Of a stretch of DNA of 64,000 nt, positions 46,925 through 60,800 are shown one piece after another. The notes under the pieces are model-generated. The model was not told the DNA's origin. It did not search any database and saw nothing but the letters and a program-made list of their open reading frames with translations. Positions within the stretch are counted from its first letter, which is position 1; each line of letters begins with the position of its first letter. The stretch lies in contig NC_060024.1 of NCBI RefSeq assembly GCF_021134715.1, positions 10,726,001 through 10,790,000 of the forward strand. The letters run 5' to 3'. Origin of the DNA: Daphnia pulex. Lineage: Eukaryota > Arthropoda > Branchiopoda > Diplostraca > Daphniidae. The translations under genes and the position numbers were made by a program.

Positions 46925-48211
46925 ATGTTCCTTAAAGATAACATTCGATGGTCAGAGAAAACTGAAACCGCTATGGAAATTAATCAAGTTGGCAGTCGTC
47001 TGTCGTCACTGAATTGTATTAGGATTTTGCTGTTATTTTTAGTCATCAACGCACTTTTCGGGATTGCGCTCTTTGGAAACCACGACACAAGTGTGAATGT
47101 ACGGCAGTTTTACTCGTCCATAGACAAATCGGTTTCCGATTTTTTATCGAGAGTAACATATCGTGGAAACAAAACTATTTTGATATGGAACAGTGCACAT
47201 CGGATCGAAACGGCCGCATTTGGACTTGGTTACCAGCCCTTCATTCAACATGGATGCGAAGTTTCTGACTGCGTCGTTTTCGACAATGCAACGACACCAG
47301 AATTATTGCCTCTCGAAGATTACGATGCAATCATTATTCACATGCATGAGCTCTGGTTAACACAACTACCAGAATTTAAGAGACAACCTCATCAGCGCTT
47401 AATTTTTTTAACACAGGAATCGCCTACCACCATGCCAATCGACATAACTATATTGGGTAATTACTTCAACTGGACCATGAGTTACAGATTTAATTCGGAT
47501 GTTCAATTACTCTACGGTAGAGTTTCACCGCGTCCGACAGCACCCACAACTGCAGACGAAACACGAAAAATGATTGAGGAAACGCATCTTTCATCAACCA
47601 AAAACTACGCTGCCAACAAGACCCAGCCAGTCGGTTGGATGGTGTCTCATTGTGATACTAACAGTTTGCGAGAGACTTATGTTCGTCAGCTTAGTAAATT
47701 TATTCCGGTTGATGTTTACGGCGGATGCGGCAATTTGAGTTGTTCCAGGAATCATGACCATTGGTTGTCTTATCCGGAATGTTACACCATGCTGGAGGAG
47801 AAATACAAATTCTATTTGTCGTTCGAAAATTCAATCTGCACCGATTACGCCACGGAAAAATTCTTTGAGATTCTGAAGCACAATATCGTGCCGGTCGTCT
47901 ACGGAGGGGCCAACTATAGCCAGATCGCACCACCCCATTCTTACATTGACGCACTGGATTTTACTCCGGAGAAATTGGCCGTGTACCTGAAACTTGTTGA
48001 TTCCAACGACACGCTCTACAATGAGTATTTCTGGTGGAAGGATCACTATGAGGTTGAGGCTGGAGTGGATCAAATGGCTAGCCACGGTTTCTGCGACTTG
48101 TGCAAGAAACTTTACCAAGATCAAGGCGTTACCAAATACTACCACGAGTTAGTATCAGAGTGGGATCCGGAAACTAAGTGTAAGCAGATGAGTTCTTGGG
48201 AAAAAAATTGA
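46925..48211 (+). CDS. Alpha-(1,3)-fucosyltransferase (GT10 family)
   Basis: The product transfers fucose from GDP-fucose to N-acetylglucosamine-containing glycans in the Golgi. In arthropods this family includes the core alpha-1,3 enzymes and the FucTC type. The gene is one uninterrupted frame of 428 residues, the normal size. A type II anchor lies at about residues 32-52 (CIRILLLFLVINALFGIALFG). The GT10 catalytic core is clear: VGWMVSHC, then VDVYGGCG, then KFYLSFENSICTDYATEKFF and IVPVVYGGANY. The nucleotide-binding Phe-Glu-Asn-Ser and Tyr-x-Thr-Glu-Lys residues are all present. Several N-x-S/T sites are visible. A second ATG at 46973 is 16 codons downstream and would also keep the anchor. 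The lack of introns, in a region where other genes have many, suggests a retrocopied or expanded subfamily, which is inference. Confidence 0.93.
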   Translation: MFLKDNIRWSEKTETAMEINQVGSRLSSLNCIRILLLFLVINALFGIALFGNHDTSVNVRQFYSSIDKSVSDFLSRVTYRGNKTILIWNSAHRIETAAFGLGYQPFIQHGCEVSDCVVFDNATTPELLPLEDYDAIIIHMHELWLTQLPEFKRQPHQRLIFLTQESPTTMPIDITILGNYFNWTMSYRFNSDVQLLYGRVSPRPTAPTTADETRKMIEETHLSSTKNYAANKTQPVGWMVSHCDTNSLRETYVRQLSKFIPVDVYGGCGNLSCSRNHDHWLSYPECYTMLEEKYKFYLSFENSICTDYATEKFFEILKHNIVPVVYGGANYSQIAPPHSYIDALDFTPEKLAVYLKLVDSNDTLYNEYFWWKDHYEVEAGVDQMASHGFCDLCKKLYQDQGVTKYYHELVSEWDPETKCKQMSSWEKN

Positions 48212-51200
48212 TGAGATATCCAATACAAATCTAAATACGTCAATACTGTGTTTTAGCGTTCCCGTCTTATTCTCACGAGTCATTTTGATACAATTAATTG
48301 GATATTGAAAATTCGTTGGATGATACCCTTAATTTAAAAAACAATGAAGAAATAGTGTTTAGAAAATAGTTGAGACCCTATGGGAATATGACACTTAATC
48401 TGTGAACACAATACATGTAGTCTATAAATGCAAAATTTATGTAAACAAGCTCTATCGAAACAAGCACCGTAGAAACACTGATGGAAAAATAAGACTTGTG
48501 AAATGCCGTTACATATAAATAGTTCTGGGCTTAATCCTAGCGAAGGTCTGGCGGATAATTTTTTTGAAAGTTTATCGTGCACAAAAATACATAAAACACA
48601 CAAGTGCAAACAGCCAATCACAATAAAGCACATATATGGTCAACAAATGCGCTTCTACTGAAGGGAGCCCCCCATATTCGAACACAAACTGAAATGGATA
48701 TGAAAATATAAAATCCATATAAAAAAAGAGTGTCTGGAAAGAAAATCTATAGGAACATAATAATGCAAGGTTATTGAATAGAATTCACATTCAAACCACG
48801 AACACCATTTAATGTTTTCTTTCGACTACATTGCGACTATTGCCATTTTAGGGTACTACTTTCACTTTGACTAGAATTTAGTTTCTGTCTGAGTTGACGA
48901 GAATTTGTTTGACAACATTGTGTAACCGCGCAGGTATTGCGAATATGTAGCAAAAGTCGCCTGACATGCGCGGAATGACGCGTCAGAAAACGTCAGTCGG
49001 AGAAATTCCTGACGCCCTTTGAGATTGGATCGAACTAGGTAATGCGCACCTCAGAATAAAGTAGATTTTCTCTCCGCTAGATGAGCACTCGAACGTGATC
49101 GGTCCTCGTGAAAGTAAAAAAAAAGAATAAAAATAAAAATTCCCGACACAGATTGCGTGCAGCCAAAAATCTCGTCGAATAAATTTTATCTGCCAGTTTG
49201 TCTCGAATGCTAATTAAGCAGCATTTGGCACAGGATGGGGCGCCAGATAAGCAAAAACTTCCCGTGAAGGTATACGTACTATAAATTCGTGCAAATTTTG
49301 GTTTTTTTCTTCTTCCAACGCCATGATAAATTGATAAAGTTAATGACCCTACAGGGACAATGACCAAAAATACTCGACGTCCAATATGGCTATCGCATAA
49401 TATAATACCAACATGTATATGTATACCAGTTGGGTATGGTTACTGGAACGCATGTGCAGAAAAGGGTATCTAATTTATTCCAGCAACACTTTAACTACCG
49501 TGTCACAGAAGAAATGGCCATCATCCATAAAAAGTTACTGTTAAGGACTGGCAACCTACGCATGTTTATGTAAACAGTAAATGAATTTTTTGAGTCTCAG
49601 TGAATTTTCTGACGAGTCGAAAAATTGAAAGTTTTCCCCCCACCATCTCATATGGACGCGTTTGATACGAAATGGAATGTGACATACATATATGTATTTA
49701 CTTATACTGCTTCGGCAGCAGCAGCAGAGAGTTCTGGCGTTGCTGAGTGACAATGTCGCAAGAGATATGAATTCCTCTTGGCGATAAGCAACAATTTCAA
49801 TACACATTTTGTGCGGGTGTAGTATACGTATACTTTATGCTATAGATAAACTATCGTTGTCATTCAGAGTTCTTCGACTGTACAGTTAAAAATAAACCAC
49901 CGTCAATTTATTGTCCAGCGCTCCAACAGATAAAAGAACTCGGATCAAGTGCTGCTCTCTCTGCCAGGCCTCACATATACATACAAGTCTAGGGGCCTAA
50001 AAATTTTGATATACATTTTTATAACTATAGACTCTCTCTCTCTCTGTCACCGTCACTTTTCCAATGGTGGCCCCATAAAAGGACACATATTTTTCCCCCT
50101 TTTTTCTCGTTGGGAATGAAAAAAAAATATGCGTGTATATTATAAAGTGGTCCAGCTGTGAAACTTGACACGCGACAGCCCATCATACGCTGATTCCCAG
50201 CAGGTATAAGCTAGCGCGACACACACAAAAGATATAAATCAACTGCTGGTTGTAGTTGGTGGTGTGTGTATACAATAGTAACGTTACCTCTCTCGCTGTG
50301 CCACCGCCCAGGTTGTTTTTTTTTTTCTTCTTTTTCTAGACAGAACTACCAAAAAGGTTTAATGCCACATCTTATTCCACTATACAGTATATATACATAT
50401 AAGAACTGGCCACAGTGAGAGAGAAAGAGAATAACCGAGGAAAAAGTTTACACGATCCATCACAGTCAAATAGCCCAACAAGTATATACACATAGAAAAG
50501 AAAAGAAAAGAATCTCCTTAACTCGGCCTTTCCTTTTAACGATCACACATCAATAACACTATATGGAAATTAAACCTGACGATCAGGTTTTTTTCCCCCT
50601 CTCTTTCTTTCTCTCAGTCTAACCCACCACTGCCAGACAGAATGTCCTTAATGCACCGTTAAAAACATTTGATTATCCTATTACGTGTGTTTATTATTTT
50701 CCCCTCCACAACAAAGTGAAATTTTCGGTTGTCATGGCTTCCCATTTTTTTTTTTTATTATTTATAGGACTGCTGGAAATCCTTTACGAATCCAACGTCA
50801 CGATATTATTAATGAAAAGGACTGACTATGGGAGAGAGAGATAACATTGTTTATAGACATCGGACCGCGTCGTCGTCGTCGTTGCTGTCGTCTCTCTCCC
50901 GCACTTTTTTCTTGTTTGTCCGATTCGGCAAAAGGATATTCTTCTCCATACCCGTTGGCTGACTAATAATATGATGACGCCATCACGTTGGGGAGAGATT
51001 GCGCGTGCGCGCGCGTCAGCTTGCGCGACCGCGATGACGGCATTCAAGTAGACAATATCAGATTGAAAAGAAGTGCCAGAAAGACCAAGAATATAATACA
51101 AATCCCAAACAACAGGAATGCTCTTCATCGCCCAGCGCAGCCAAAAAGAAATACAATACGAGAGATAAGAAATGTTTCTCCCGTACACAATAGCTGAGAC

Positions 51201-54200
51201 GGTCAAGTGGCCCGAGAGAGGCCAAAGTCTAAAGTTGTGACGCGATTTTTATTTTGCGCATCACCCAGCACAGATGATGAATTATAGACCCGTTTCTTTT
51301 TTTAAAAAAAGTCGTCCACTCGAGTTGGGTGAAAAACAAATGCCCCCGCGAAAAATAAATTATTAATAGAAATCACGGTGGTAATGCGGCGCGCGCATCA
51401 CCGGAAGGATGGAGTATCACATGTTCGGGCGATGGCCAGCAGTCACAAAAGGGGCTGGGCTTGTAATATACAGCAGACGAAATCTTTTTTTTTTTTTTTT
51501 ACTGGTGTCTGTGTGGTTTTTGTTTAATCCTTTTGTGGTCATGTATACATTTCTTTTAATTCATTGAGCTGCTGCGCGTGATGGAAACTCTGAAACGAAA
51601 TTCGAAACCGAGCGACGAGGGTCAGACTTTTTTTTTGGGAAACTGTAAACATACACAGAGAGAAATTTCTCCTTGATTTGAACCTTTGGGTTATCCTCTT
51701 CTTGTTTCTCTGCCCACCCCCATTTCACGACACTATCGCGTGATTTATTATGAAACATCTTCACGGCGACCGTCTATAGAAGATATAATAATCCTTCTTC
51801 CTTTAATACTAGATACTCTCCGCGAGCTCTTTTACCTTGAGGGAAACCGAAACCGTGTGGCAAGTCATTGGCGGATGACGACATGTTGAGATCTCTCAAG
51901 ACTTTTGTATATAGACACACCGCGCGCGATGATTCACGCTCCTGGCTGGCCGGTCGGAGCAGATGCGTGAAATCAAACACCCAAAAATGGACGGACACTG
52001 ACGAGGTAGTACTGTGTGGCTTTTATGATGTCCGCGATCGATTATTAATAATCGCGATCGACTTTTAGCAATCATTTCACGACGAAGAGAACAAGCGCAA
52101 CGATCAGTTTACACAACACGCCAAACCGAAATTCGAGTTGGCCAGCGTCAACATCACGCAACAATACATTGGCGAAAAAAATGAAGGAATGCACTATAAA
52201 GGAAAATACTAGAGTTTTCAACCGGTATATATGTAACACGTATATGTCGTTCGAGGTTTAGATAGACTGGACGTGGGCGTGATTGGCGGAAATTCGAAAC
52301 ATTTCTTTGGCGGAATGTTGTTCGCATGTTCGTGTACAACGTATTTATAAATACACACGCGCGAGGGCACCCAGCGAAAGAAAATAAAGTACCATACGTC
52401 GCTCGGAATGCGGTTTGATAATCAACAAAATAGAAACGTTACATTCTTTCATTGTACAGCCAGCGAGCGAGCGAGCCTCTCTCTCTGGCTTCTTGGGTTG
52501 TTGAGAAACTTGACAGCTGATAAGGCCGGCACGCACGCATAGACTACGTCATGATTAAACTATTACGAAATGTCAAGGACGTATATTGAAAACATCGTCG
52601 TCAAAGTTGATGATTACAGGTTTTGCGGGGACACTCTTTTTTACTTTTTGTTTTGTTTTGTTTGTTTTTGGGTTTCGCTCCCGTGTAAAAATGTTGATGG
52701 CATATAGTCACGATTGGCTATTGAACCCGAATCAAAAAGGATTGTGTGTAGACAAACTGACTGAGAGATTTGCTGACATGTTTTCGCCTATTTGGTTGGA
52801 GAGAGAGAGACCCTGACGTATGCAAATGCGATAGATTTCATCAGCTGATTATTATGCTGCTGTTGCTTCAAGAAAGAAAGAAAGAAAAGGGCTGACTGAG
52901 CGGTGCGGGAGTCGCGGGAACACATTAGAACTCACTCATAAGCTTTCAGTGTTGTTTTGCGCACAGCACGCTGGACATCTGCTCTTTCTCTAAGGACCCG
53001 CAGCTGACACATTATTCTTTCGTTTTTCTTATTTGCCAGGGTTTTCTCTCTTGGCCAAAAAATAATTTTTGTCTGAAAGTCGTTCATAAATCACGGACAT
53101 TTTATTTCCCCGTAATGGCAAATAAAAAGCGCCGGTATTTTCCAATAAAATAAAATTTGGGTTTTTTTTTGTTTTTTTGTTTTTCTCCTTGCCTTCATTT
53201 CCATGTGCATCATCAGCCGGAGCAACAACATGCAACAACATCCGCTGACGTTGTTTTTCTGGCAGCCACTCGCCGCGTCCCGATGCCGTGCACCCCCGTT
53301 TTTCGGGGGGTCCGTTATCATCACATATGCGCAAACTGCTAAATATAGCCGTTGGGCAATATGCAACCAGTCCTTCTCCTCCTCCTCCCGGGGAGTAGTA
53401 GTTTGATTCAACGGGCGCAACAGTCTGACATACACAGCACGGCTATACACGTTTCGTGAGTTTTCTGTTTGCTTTGTTTCGTGCGTGCGTTTGTCTTTTT
53501 TCCCGGACGGAGAAAAAGAGAGACTGGAAAAATACACCGGGGCAAGAACAAGCAGACCATGTGTTTGCGATGATCGATTGATCAAATTGAAGGTTGCATA
53601 AAGTACACACACTACACTGCTATATACACACACACACACTCATAGAGTATACTATACAGCACAAAGATTTACAAACTGATAAGAAGCGGTCGCTGGCGCC
53701 CAACCAAAAATGAATTTGTTTCTTTTTTCCTCTCCCGAATTTCGTTCATTTTCCTATACCGCAACCGCACAAGGTAGAGCAACAGCATCAGCAAGTTATA
53801 AGCCATCGGGCAAAAGAGAGAGAACGAGAGAGTCTTAATTTTTTGGGAGAAAAAGTAAAGAGTCTCGACGATGGCGGTGGCGGTACCAGCGCGCGCGGCT
53901 CACGCCTCCTCCCTCTTTTGCTCTCCTCCCCGCGTTCGCGTCTTTTTTATATTTCAAAAAGAAAAAAAAACAAGTTGCGGGCGCCATGGGCAAGGCAGTC
54001 GGGCCGAGTCGCCAGCCGCGGACGGTTCACGCTCTAAACTTGCGCGCGCATTTCCAGAGAGAAGAGAGAATTCTATTAAGGAAGAGATTTAAAATTCAAA
54101 GTGTGTGTGTGTGACGCGGCTCGTGCTTAGTGTTTTATTTTGCGACAGTTTTTTTAAAAAAGAGAAAAACCTTTCTTTGTAGCCGGAAGAAAACGACACA

Positions 54201-54680
54201 GACAACCTTGTGGAGAGAGACTCCCCTTTTTTAATGAAATAAGACGGGCCGGACAGGATTTTTCTTTGACGGACGAAATAAAAAAAGTGGACGGGTTTTC
54301 TTTTTCGGTTGCCGTCGTGGAATTTTCTCTTAAATAATTGACCAAGGATGACTTGAAGTTTCGACTCTTGATTTCTCTCAACTTTTTTTTCGCTAAACAC
54401 TCACGCGTGGAAAATACAAGAATAATAAAATGACCGAAAAGCTGCTTCGTCAGTGCGCAGTGCACGGTCGCTTTTTGGCCGCTTGGAGTTGAACGGAGAA
54501 AAAATCAGAAAAGTGGACAACAACAAAAGTGTGTGGGGGAAAATAGAAAAACAACTTTTGGAGAGAGAGAAGAAAAACAAAAGCGTTTTCACACATTGGG
54601 GGGTCGTGTGTCACACAGGTGTGTGCGTGAGCGGCAACTCTGAAAGAAAAAAAACTTCTTCTTCTTCTTCTTCATTTCGC
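48212..54680. other. Gene-poor intergenic region upstream of the CRIM1-like gene
   Basis: No supportable gene lies in these 6.5 kb. The left end holds the fucosyltransferase 3' region. The rest has simple repeats: CT near 50033-50045, an uninterrupted T run at 51487-51500, CGTC near 50867 and GT near 54102-54112. A near-palindrome lies at 52034-52060. The frames of 100-180 codons at 53029-53639 and 54089-54465 are low-complexity and have no family features. Confidence 0.55.
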
Positions 54681-54685
54681 AATAA

Positions 54686-54721
54686 TACATAAAAGCGCAG
54701 ACGAGTAATACAAGAGTCAGT
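54686..54721 (+). promoter_or_regulatory. Candidate core promoter of the CRIM1-like gene
   Basis: TACATAAAA (54686-54694), a weak TATA-like box, lies about 30 bases before TCAGT (54717-54721). The predicted leader of about 130 bases is rich in CAACAACAACA and ends at the ATG at 54849. Confidence 0.4.
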
Positions 54722-54848
54722 CGCCCACACGACGATTTCTTTTTGGGCTCCCTCCACGCAAACAACCAGTCGGCGTCAGGAGCCACACGACACAACAAAC
54801 AACAACAACAACATCCAACAATTGCCAACTGATTGCCAAACCGACAAC

Positions 54849-57800
54849 ATGAAAAGGTACGGCTCAACGCTGGCCATCCTCGTCCTGCTGGCAGGTAAGA
54901 GACTGCGAGACGTCTGAATGTATCATCTCTTCTTTTGTTATCCCCCCCACACTTGTTATACCGTCGATTTCTATTTGGAATATTGTAATAGACTTTATGG
55001 TAATGGGCAAACAGATATTTCCCGACTAGGATATTGCGCAAACCCAACGAACTCGGCACAAGAGAAAGAAAAGAAAGAGAGAAAGAGGTTCTTAAAATAT
55101 ACTTGCCATGGATCGATTGATGCCATACGGCCATGGCGGGGAATATTGGGGTCGGCCAGTTCGTGACGGATGTATGCAAATGCTGCCCAATAGCAGCCAG
55201 GCCAGCAACAGGCGCCGGCGTCTTGGAGTGGAGCCCGTCGCCGCCGTAGAGTCTCCATTCGAGGTGAGGGGGGAAAAAACTTTCTGGCTCGTTGCGAAAA
55301 TATCGAGACAGTCGTAATCTACTCACGAAGGAAAAGAAAAAAAGAGAAACTGTGTGTGTCCAGCAGTCCCGGGGATCAATTAGGTTTGCCGCGCCGCTCC
55401 ATTAAACACACACACACACAAGAAAATAGGGACGACAGCAAACGTAGCAGCCCAGCCCGGCCGCCGCCAACTGCTGAAGAACCTTTTTATTTTCTTTCCA
55501 AAAAGCGATGAAAGAATTATGGAATCGCTTTTGGAGACCCCCCCTTCTTTCGCTAAATTTAGAGCCAGACACCCCTGTAGAAAAGTGCATTGCCCTTTCC
55601 GTCTCGCAACCCCCTTTTTTCTCTACGAAGAAAAAAAAGATCAAATTTTTGTTTTCTTTTTTCTAAAATTCTTGGTACAAACCCCAGGGAAACTCCAGTC
55701 TTTCAATAACCAGAAATTTCCCACCAAGATCCTTTTTAGAGATAATCAAATCAAATACTGTATATATAAACAAACTGTCAACATTTTGGAATTTTCTCGA
55801 CTAAGCCCCCTATGGGCAACACGGAGAGAGATGATGTTTTCTCTCGTCTGACATCGATTGGATCACTTGTTTGTTGTTTCCTTTTTATTTCTTGATTTTC
55901 TATACGGTCAAGTCGGTTTTTTTCTTTTAAAACCAAATTTCCCTTCTCTCTCAACTTGAAACAATCGGGCGCCATCTGGGTCATCGTTTTGTGCGACCAG
56001 TCCGCCCTAGTTATCACGTTTTCTTATCTGTGAAAATGTGAACTAAATCATTTCTACAACACAAGACACAGTACACACACGAGTCAAGTTGGGAAATTAT
56101 TAGTTCGGGTGCGAGGGGAGAGAGAAAAAAAGTGATTGATTGCTCAAGGATCAGTTCGCGGAAGAGAAGGGAAGTGTTGACTCGAAAACCATTTCACGTG
56201 TACACAAGCGAACATCGAAAATGGATTGTTGATAGGCCACACTATAACACACACACACTCACGCCCGGATTCCGGCCTTGGGAGATGGCTACAGTAGATT
56301 ATTAGACGATACACACAACCAGTAGTAGTGTAGTAGTGTAGTAGTAGTAGTAGACGACGCGATGAAAAATTCATCGCATCTTGGCAGCCTTCCTCTCTCT
56401 CTTTCTACGAGGAACGAGCGTGATATTTTCTAAATACGGGAGAATAATAAGGCGCAGAGCGGCTCGGGACAGCTCGAGTGGCGCCACGGACCAGCGTTCA
56501 AAATGTATACGATCTATCTCGTCTAACGATCATGGGGTGGACTCTCATATTCAAAAGGCTAATACCAGAAAAGCCAGTGAGAGTTATGCAAGAGAGACTG
56601 GCTGGTTGTTTTCTCTCTCGGGATTGATGATGTTTGACGTTCCCTTTTTCGTACCTTTTGCTAAAAAAGAAAAAAAGATGATCGTAAAAACGTGAATTAT
56701 TGTAGTACCCCCAAACACTTTTCTCTCCCTACTACTACCAGCAATTGCACGCGCGTTGTATATATTGCCAGAACCTTGGCGCAGTTGGTTCAAGGTCAGT
56801 TGATAGTCACGGCGCACTTTTTTCTCATGGCGCCTCTCGGTTGTTGTTGTTACACGGACGCCTTCGTTTGGGTTTATTTTTTTAATTGAACCCTAGAAAG
56901 GAAAAAAACAACACAAGAGGAATAAATAAATAATTAAAACAATTTCCAAACGAAAGTTTCGTTGGCGAGAAAAAAGGAACAAAGTGCACGAACGTGAAGA
57001 AAGAAAAAAAAAGTCACGGGAAACAATAGAGCTAGGCTAAAAAAAAACACAAAATCGGGACGTGTGTTACCCTGTTCTACATCTATTCTATAGCTGTAAC
57101 TTTTTAACCGTGAGTCTCTCTCTATGCTTATGTTGATGTTTTGACTGGGGCAATCGTCTGCCAAATGGGTTTGGCTGGGGCAAAGAAACAATCAAGGAAA
57201 CAATGTGTCGTCTGCAGCAGCAGCAGCAGGCAACCCGAAAGAGATTAGCCATCGGACAGACAAGCGTGAATTTTCTTTTGCTAAAGTCGTCGTCGGGCTA
57301 CCTCCTCTTTCGTGATCGCATTTCACGCATAATCGAGTTGGAGCAAAAAGACAAAAAGTCATAACATTCCTGCATCTAGACTTTGCAGTTGTACGTGTCC
57401 GTCTTGTGTATAGCGTGAGTTCGTGCGTGAATCTGCGCACACGACGAATACGGCGGCCCGGCGTTGAATTAACGAGCTGTTTGGCTCGCGGAATTCCGAA
57501 ATAAAATAAATAAAAACATTTTCGGGACTATAGAAGGGGCTTTATTTTAAAATCTCTGTGCCAGCAGCGTGTTTTTGTTTTTTTGTTTTTTACTTTGAAA
57601 TTTCTCACGGTAGTTTTTATTTTGGGGGGAGGTTGTCCTTGATAACCCTTTGGCGTCTGAACGCTGCCATTACCACAACAATGGATCCTTAATCTCGTCT
57701 CATCTCTCTCTCTCTCTCTCTAACGGTCGATAGGTCTTGCCTGTTGCCGGGCGCAGCAACAACCGCCACCACCACCACCACAACAACAACAACACCAATC

Positions 57801-60800
57801 CTGCACAGTAGACGGTGTGACCTATGAAGACGGATCTTCCTGGCCATCGCTGGATGGCTGCCAACAATGTAAATGCAGTTCGGGACTAACGTTTTGCGTC
57901 CGCGTTTCCTTCTGTCGCGATCTCGGCCAATGCGGAGTCATCGTGACACTTCCCGGCGCATGCTGTCCGGTCTGCTTTGGTAAGACAATTCATTTTCTTT
58001 TTCTTTTTAAATAGCTCTGAGGAGACTTTTTAAATAAAACTTGTGAAACAATAATGTAGCCACAGCCATCATTAAGCCTGTCGTCGCGGTCCATCATTTA
58101 TATCCTTAACGTCTCCGCCCATTCCAGTTGCGGCTGCCACGCCATTCCGTCACTCTTTTTTTTATTTTTTGTCTATTTTTCTCACCGCAAAACGCTACGC
58201 ACTCCCCACAACCGCTGTTTAATTAATCATTTCCCCACCACAACAACAACATGAGATCATTTCAAAGTTAAACTGACGAATAGCCTTGGCTTTTCCCCGA
58301 AAAAGTCGTTTTCACTCGCCAGAAAAGACAAAGTTGCTGGACGATCAGCTTCCGTGTTGAAAAGAAAATGGATAGAATTGACGACCAAAAATGGAGGGAA
58401 TTGGAAATTTTTTTTTCTTTTTTGGATATACGTGGACTATCACGAAAAATGCAGTTGTTGATTATTGCGTTTTATATATATGCTGGTGTTATTTTGGGCC
58501 GTTGGGCAAACACGGGAAGGAAAGAAAGAGAGCGTGTACACAGGAGAAAGAGAGAGAGAGATATTTTTACGTACGTGGGCTATCGTCCGTCACGCCAGCG
58601 GTCACTGACTTTTAAAAGTCAAAAAGTACCGGAGCTCGTTGTAACAAAATAAAAAAAGAACTTTTCTATCCATCAAATTGACTAGTTCCTTTTTTTTCAT
58701 GTGTCTAAACCGCTGTCAAGGAATTCGTCTGGAAACCAGTCAATAAGACAAACAACAGTTTAAAAGTTAAAAAAGAAAAATAGCGGGACCATCAGACCCC
58801 ATGAATTCTCTAATCAATCTATCTCCAGTGAACCTTCGCCGACAGTTGTTACTTTAAACTATTTCAACATTTTCTTTTTGAAACTGCGCAATAGTTAGTT
58901 GTCAAGAGCCTTGACGGATAAAAGAAAAACTTTGGAGTAGTTTTCTCTCGACCGTCGCTTGTTCGGGGACTTGCCAGTGACTTGACACTTGCGTGACAAA
59001 TGTCTATCTCGTGTTATAATCAGCCAAACTTAACAAATTTCTACGGTGCTGCACAGTAGAAAACAAACGGCGGCGTTGGCACGCAATAAAGATGGGGGGG
59101 GGGGACGACCCAAATATGTGGTAAGATATTTGGTTGATAAAGTACAACAAGGCCGTATACATTATTTGTTTAGTTGAGTTTTAATTGATTTGTTGTGTAC
59201 CTTATCAAGGCTGCGTAAGTCCGTCCGGTAGGAAAATGTCGCTAAACGAAACTTGGATGGAAGATGATTGCACAACTTGCATTTGCCGCGATGGCCAGTC
59301 CAAGTGCCAAGCCTCTTTCTGCCGTACTCCGTGCCTCCAGCCGCGCAAAGTTCCAGGAGAGTGCTGCCCAGTCTGCGATGGTAAGTTGTTTTCTTCTTTC
59401 TTTCCATTGGAATTGTATTGGCAGAAAATCAAAGTGTGTGACTTTGTGTGTGTGTGATAGATGACTGCCACCTGCAGTGTCTCTACGGGCGGGCAGTGGA
59501 TTCCAGCGGGCGAGAGTTGTGCGAGTGCCGCAAGGTCCCCGACGAGGATTTCCGCGACTTGCAGGTGACCATTCAAACGAAGGTGATAGACCGGGCTGAA
59601 GGAGTGGACGGGCAAGAAGCCGATGGAGATTTCGTCACGGCCGGGGCCAACGAGGCCATCAATTGCCCGAGGGTTCCGTGCAAGAGGATGTGCGCTCACG
59701 GGTTCCAGACGGACGAGCGTGGATGCCCGATATGCAAGTGTCAACGCTGCAAATCCATCCAGCCGTGCCACAAGAAATGCGCGCTGGGCTTGGTCCATGA
59801 TGGACGAGGATGCCCTACTTGTCATTGCCGGCCAGGTGTTAGCAGCAGCAGCACCTCGCCCTCGCAGAATGGCGGAGCGACGCGCCAACCGGTCATGACG
59901 TCATCGTTTTCAGTCAGCAGCAGCAGCAACGGCAAGTGTCTGGCAGGCGGTAGCAACCTCACCTTCTACAACTATGGAGATCGTTGGCAGATGGATGACT
60001 GCACCCACTGCGTCTGCCATCCAGGAGGGCCGACCTGCACAGAGATGGCCTGTCCGCTCCCTTGTCACAACGCCATCTTCGTTCCCGTAAGTCGTCCAGT
60101 GTTGATCTTTGACGACTCCCCCTCCAACAAAAAATTTGGTTTGCCTAGAGTAACTAAGTCAACATTAACGTTAAACAAAACACAGGGTCAATGCTGCCCA
60201 GTGTGCGGTGACGGGTCTCGCACTTCGACCATACCGACCGGTGGATCGTCGACGGGCCAACAACGCAATAGCGACGAGAGTCGAGGTATATCATATATGT
60301 GCTCTGTCACATAATACCTATTATTATTGAACAAGTAGACTCGCCCATGGGAAAAGGGGGGGGGGGTTCTCCTTTCATGAAATATAAACCGTGATGACTA
60401 GGCTTAGTCCCGCTTAGTTTTTTCTTTTAGCTCTTACATTTTCCCCTCCTAATGTTTTGCTCACGTCCGGACAAGTATCTCTTTTGTTGACTCTTCTTTC
60501 CGTTTTTTTTTTTTTTTGTTGTTGCTGGGGGGTAATTCTTCTTCGACTCGTTTTTCATTGAAACTCACCTATTGCATGACTGTGAGACAAAAAAAAAGAA
60601 CCGTGAATCGTGAGTTTTGTTTGTACAAATGACTAGGGACTATTTTTCTTTCTCTTGGTACTTTCTTTGTGAAACACGTTTTTCTTTCTCTTTCGTGCTG
60701 TCAAAAGAAAAAGAAATGAGTTCATTTTATCCTACTACAACAAAATCAACATTTCTTAACTAGATGGAATGGCGGACGGTACGGCGCTACTGACGGTAGT

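Noticed and set aside
53091-53639. 182-codon minus-strand frame
   Set aside because: It has mixed low-complexity content, no family motif and no splice partners.
54589-55326. 245-codon minus-strand frame
   Set aside because: It is antisense to the first exon and intron of the CRIM1-like gene and has poly-Lys, poly-Phe and poly-Cys runs from simple repeats. No domain is visible.
59205-59888. 227-codon minus-strand frame
   Set aside because: It is the antisense shadow of VWC and antistasin exons, whose plus-strand frame is clearly coding.
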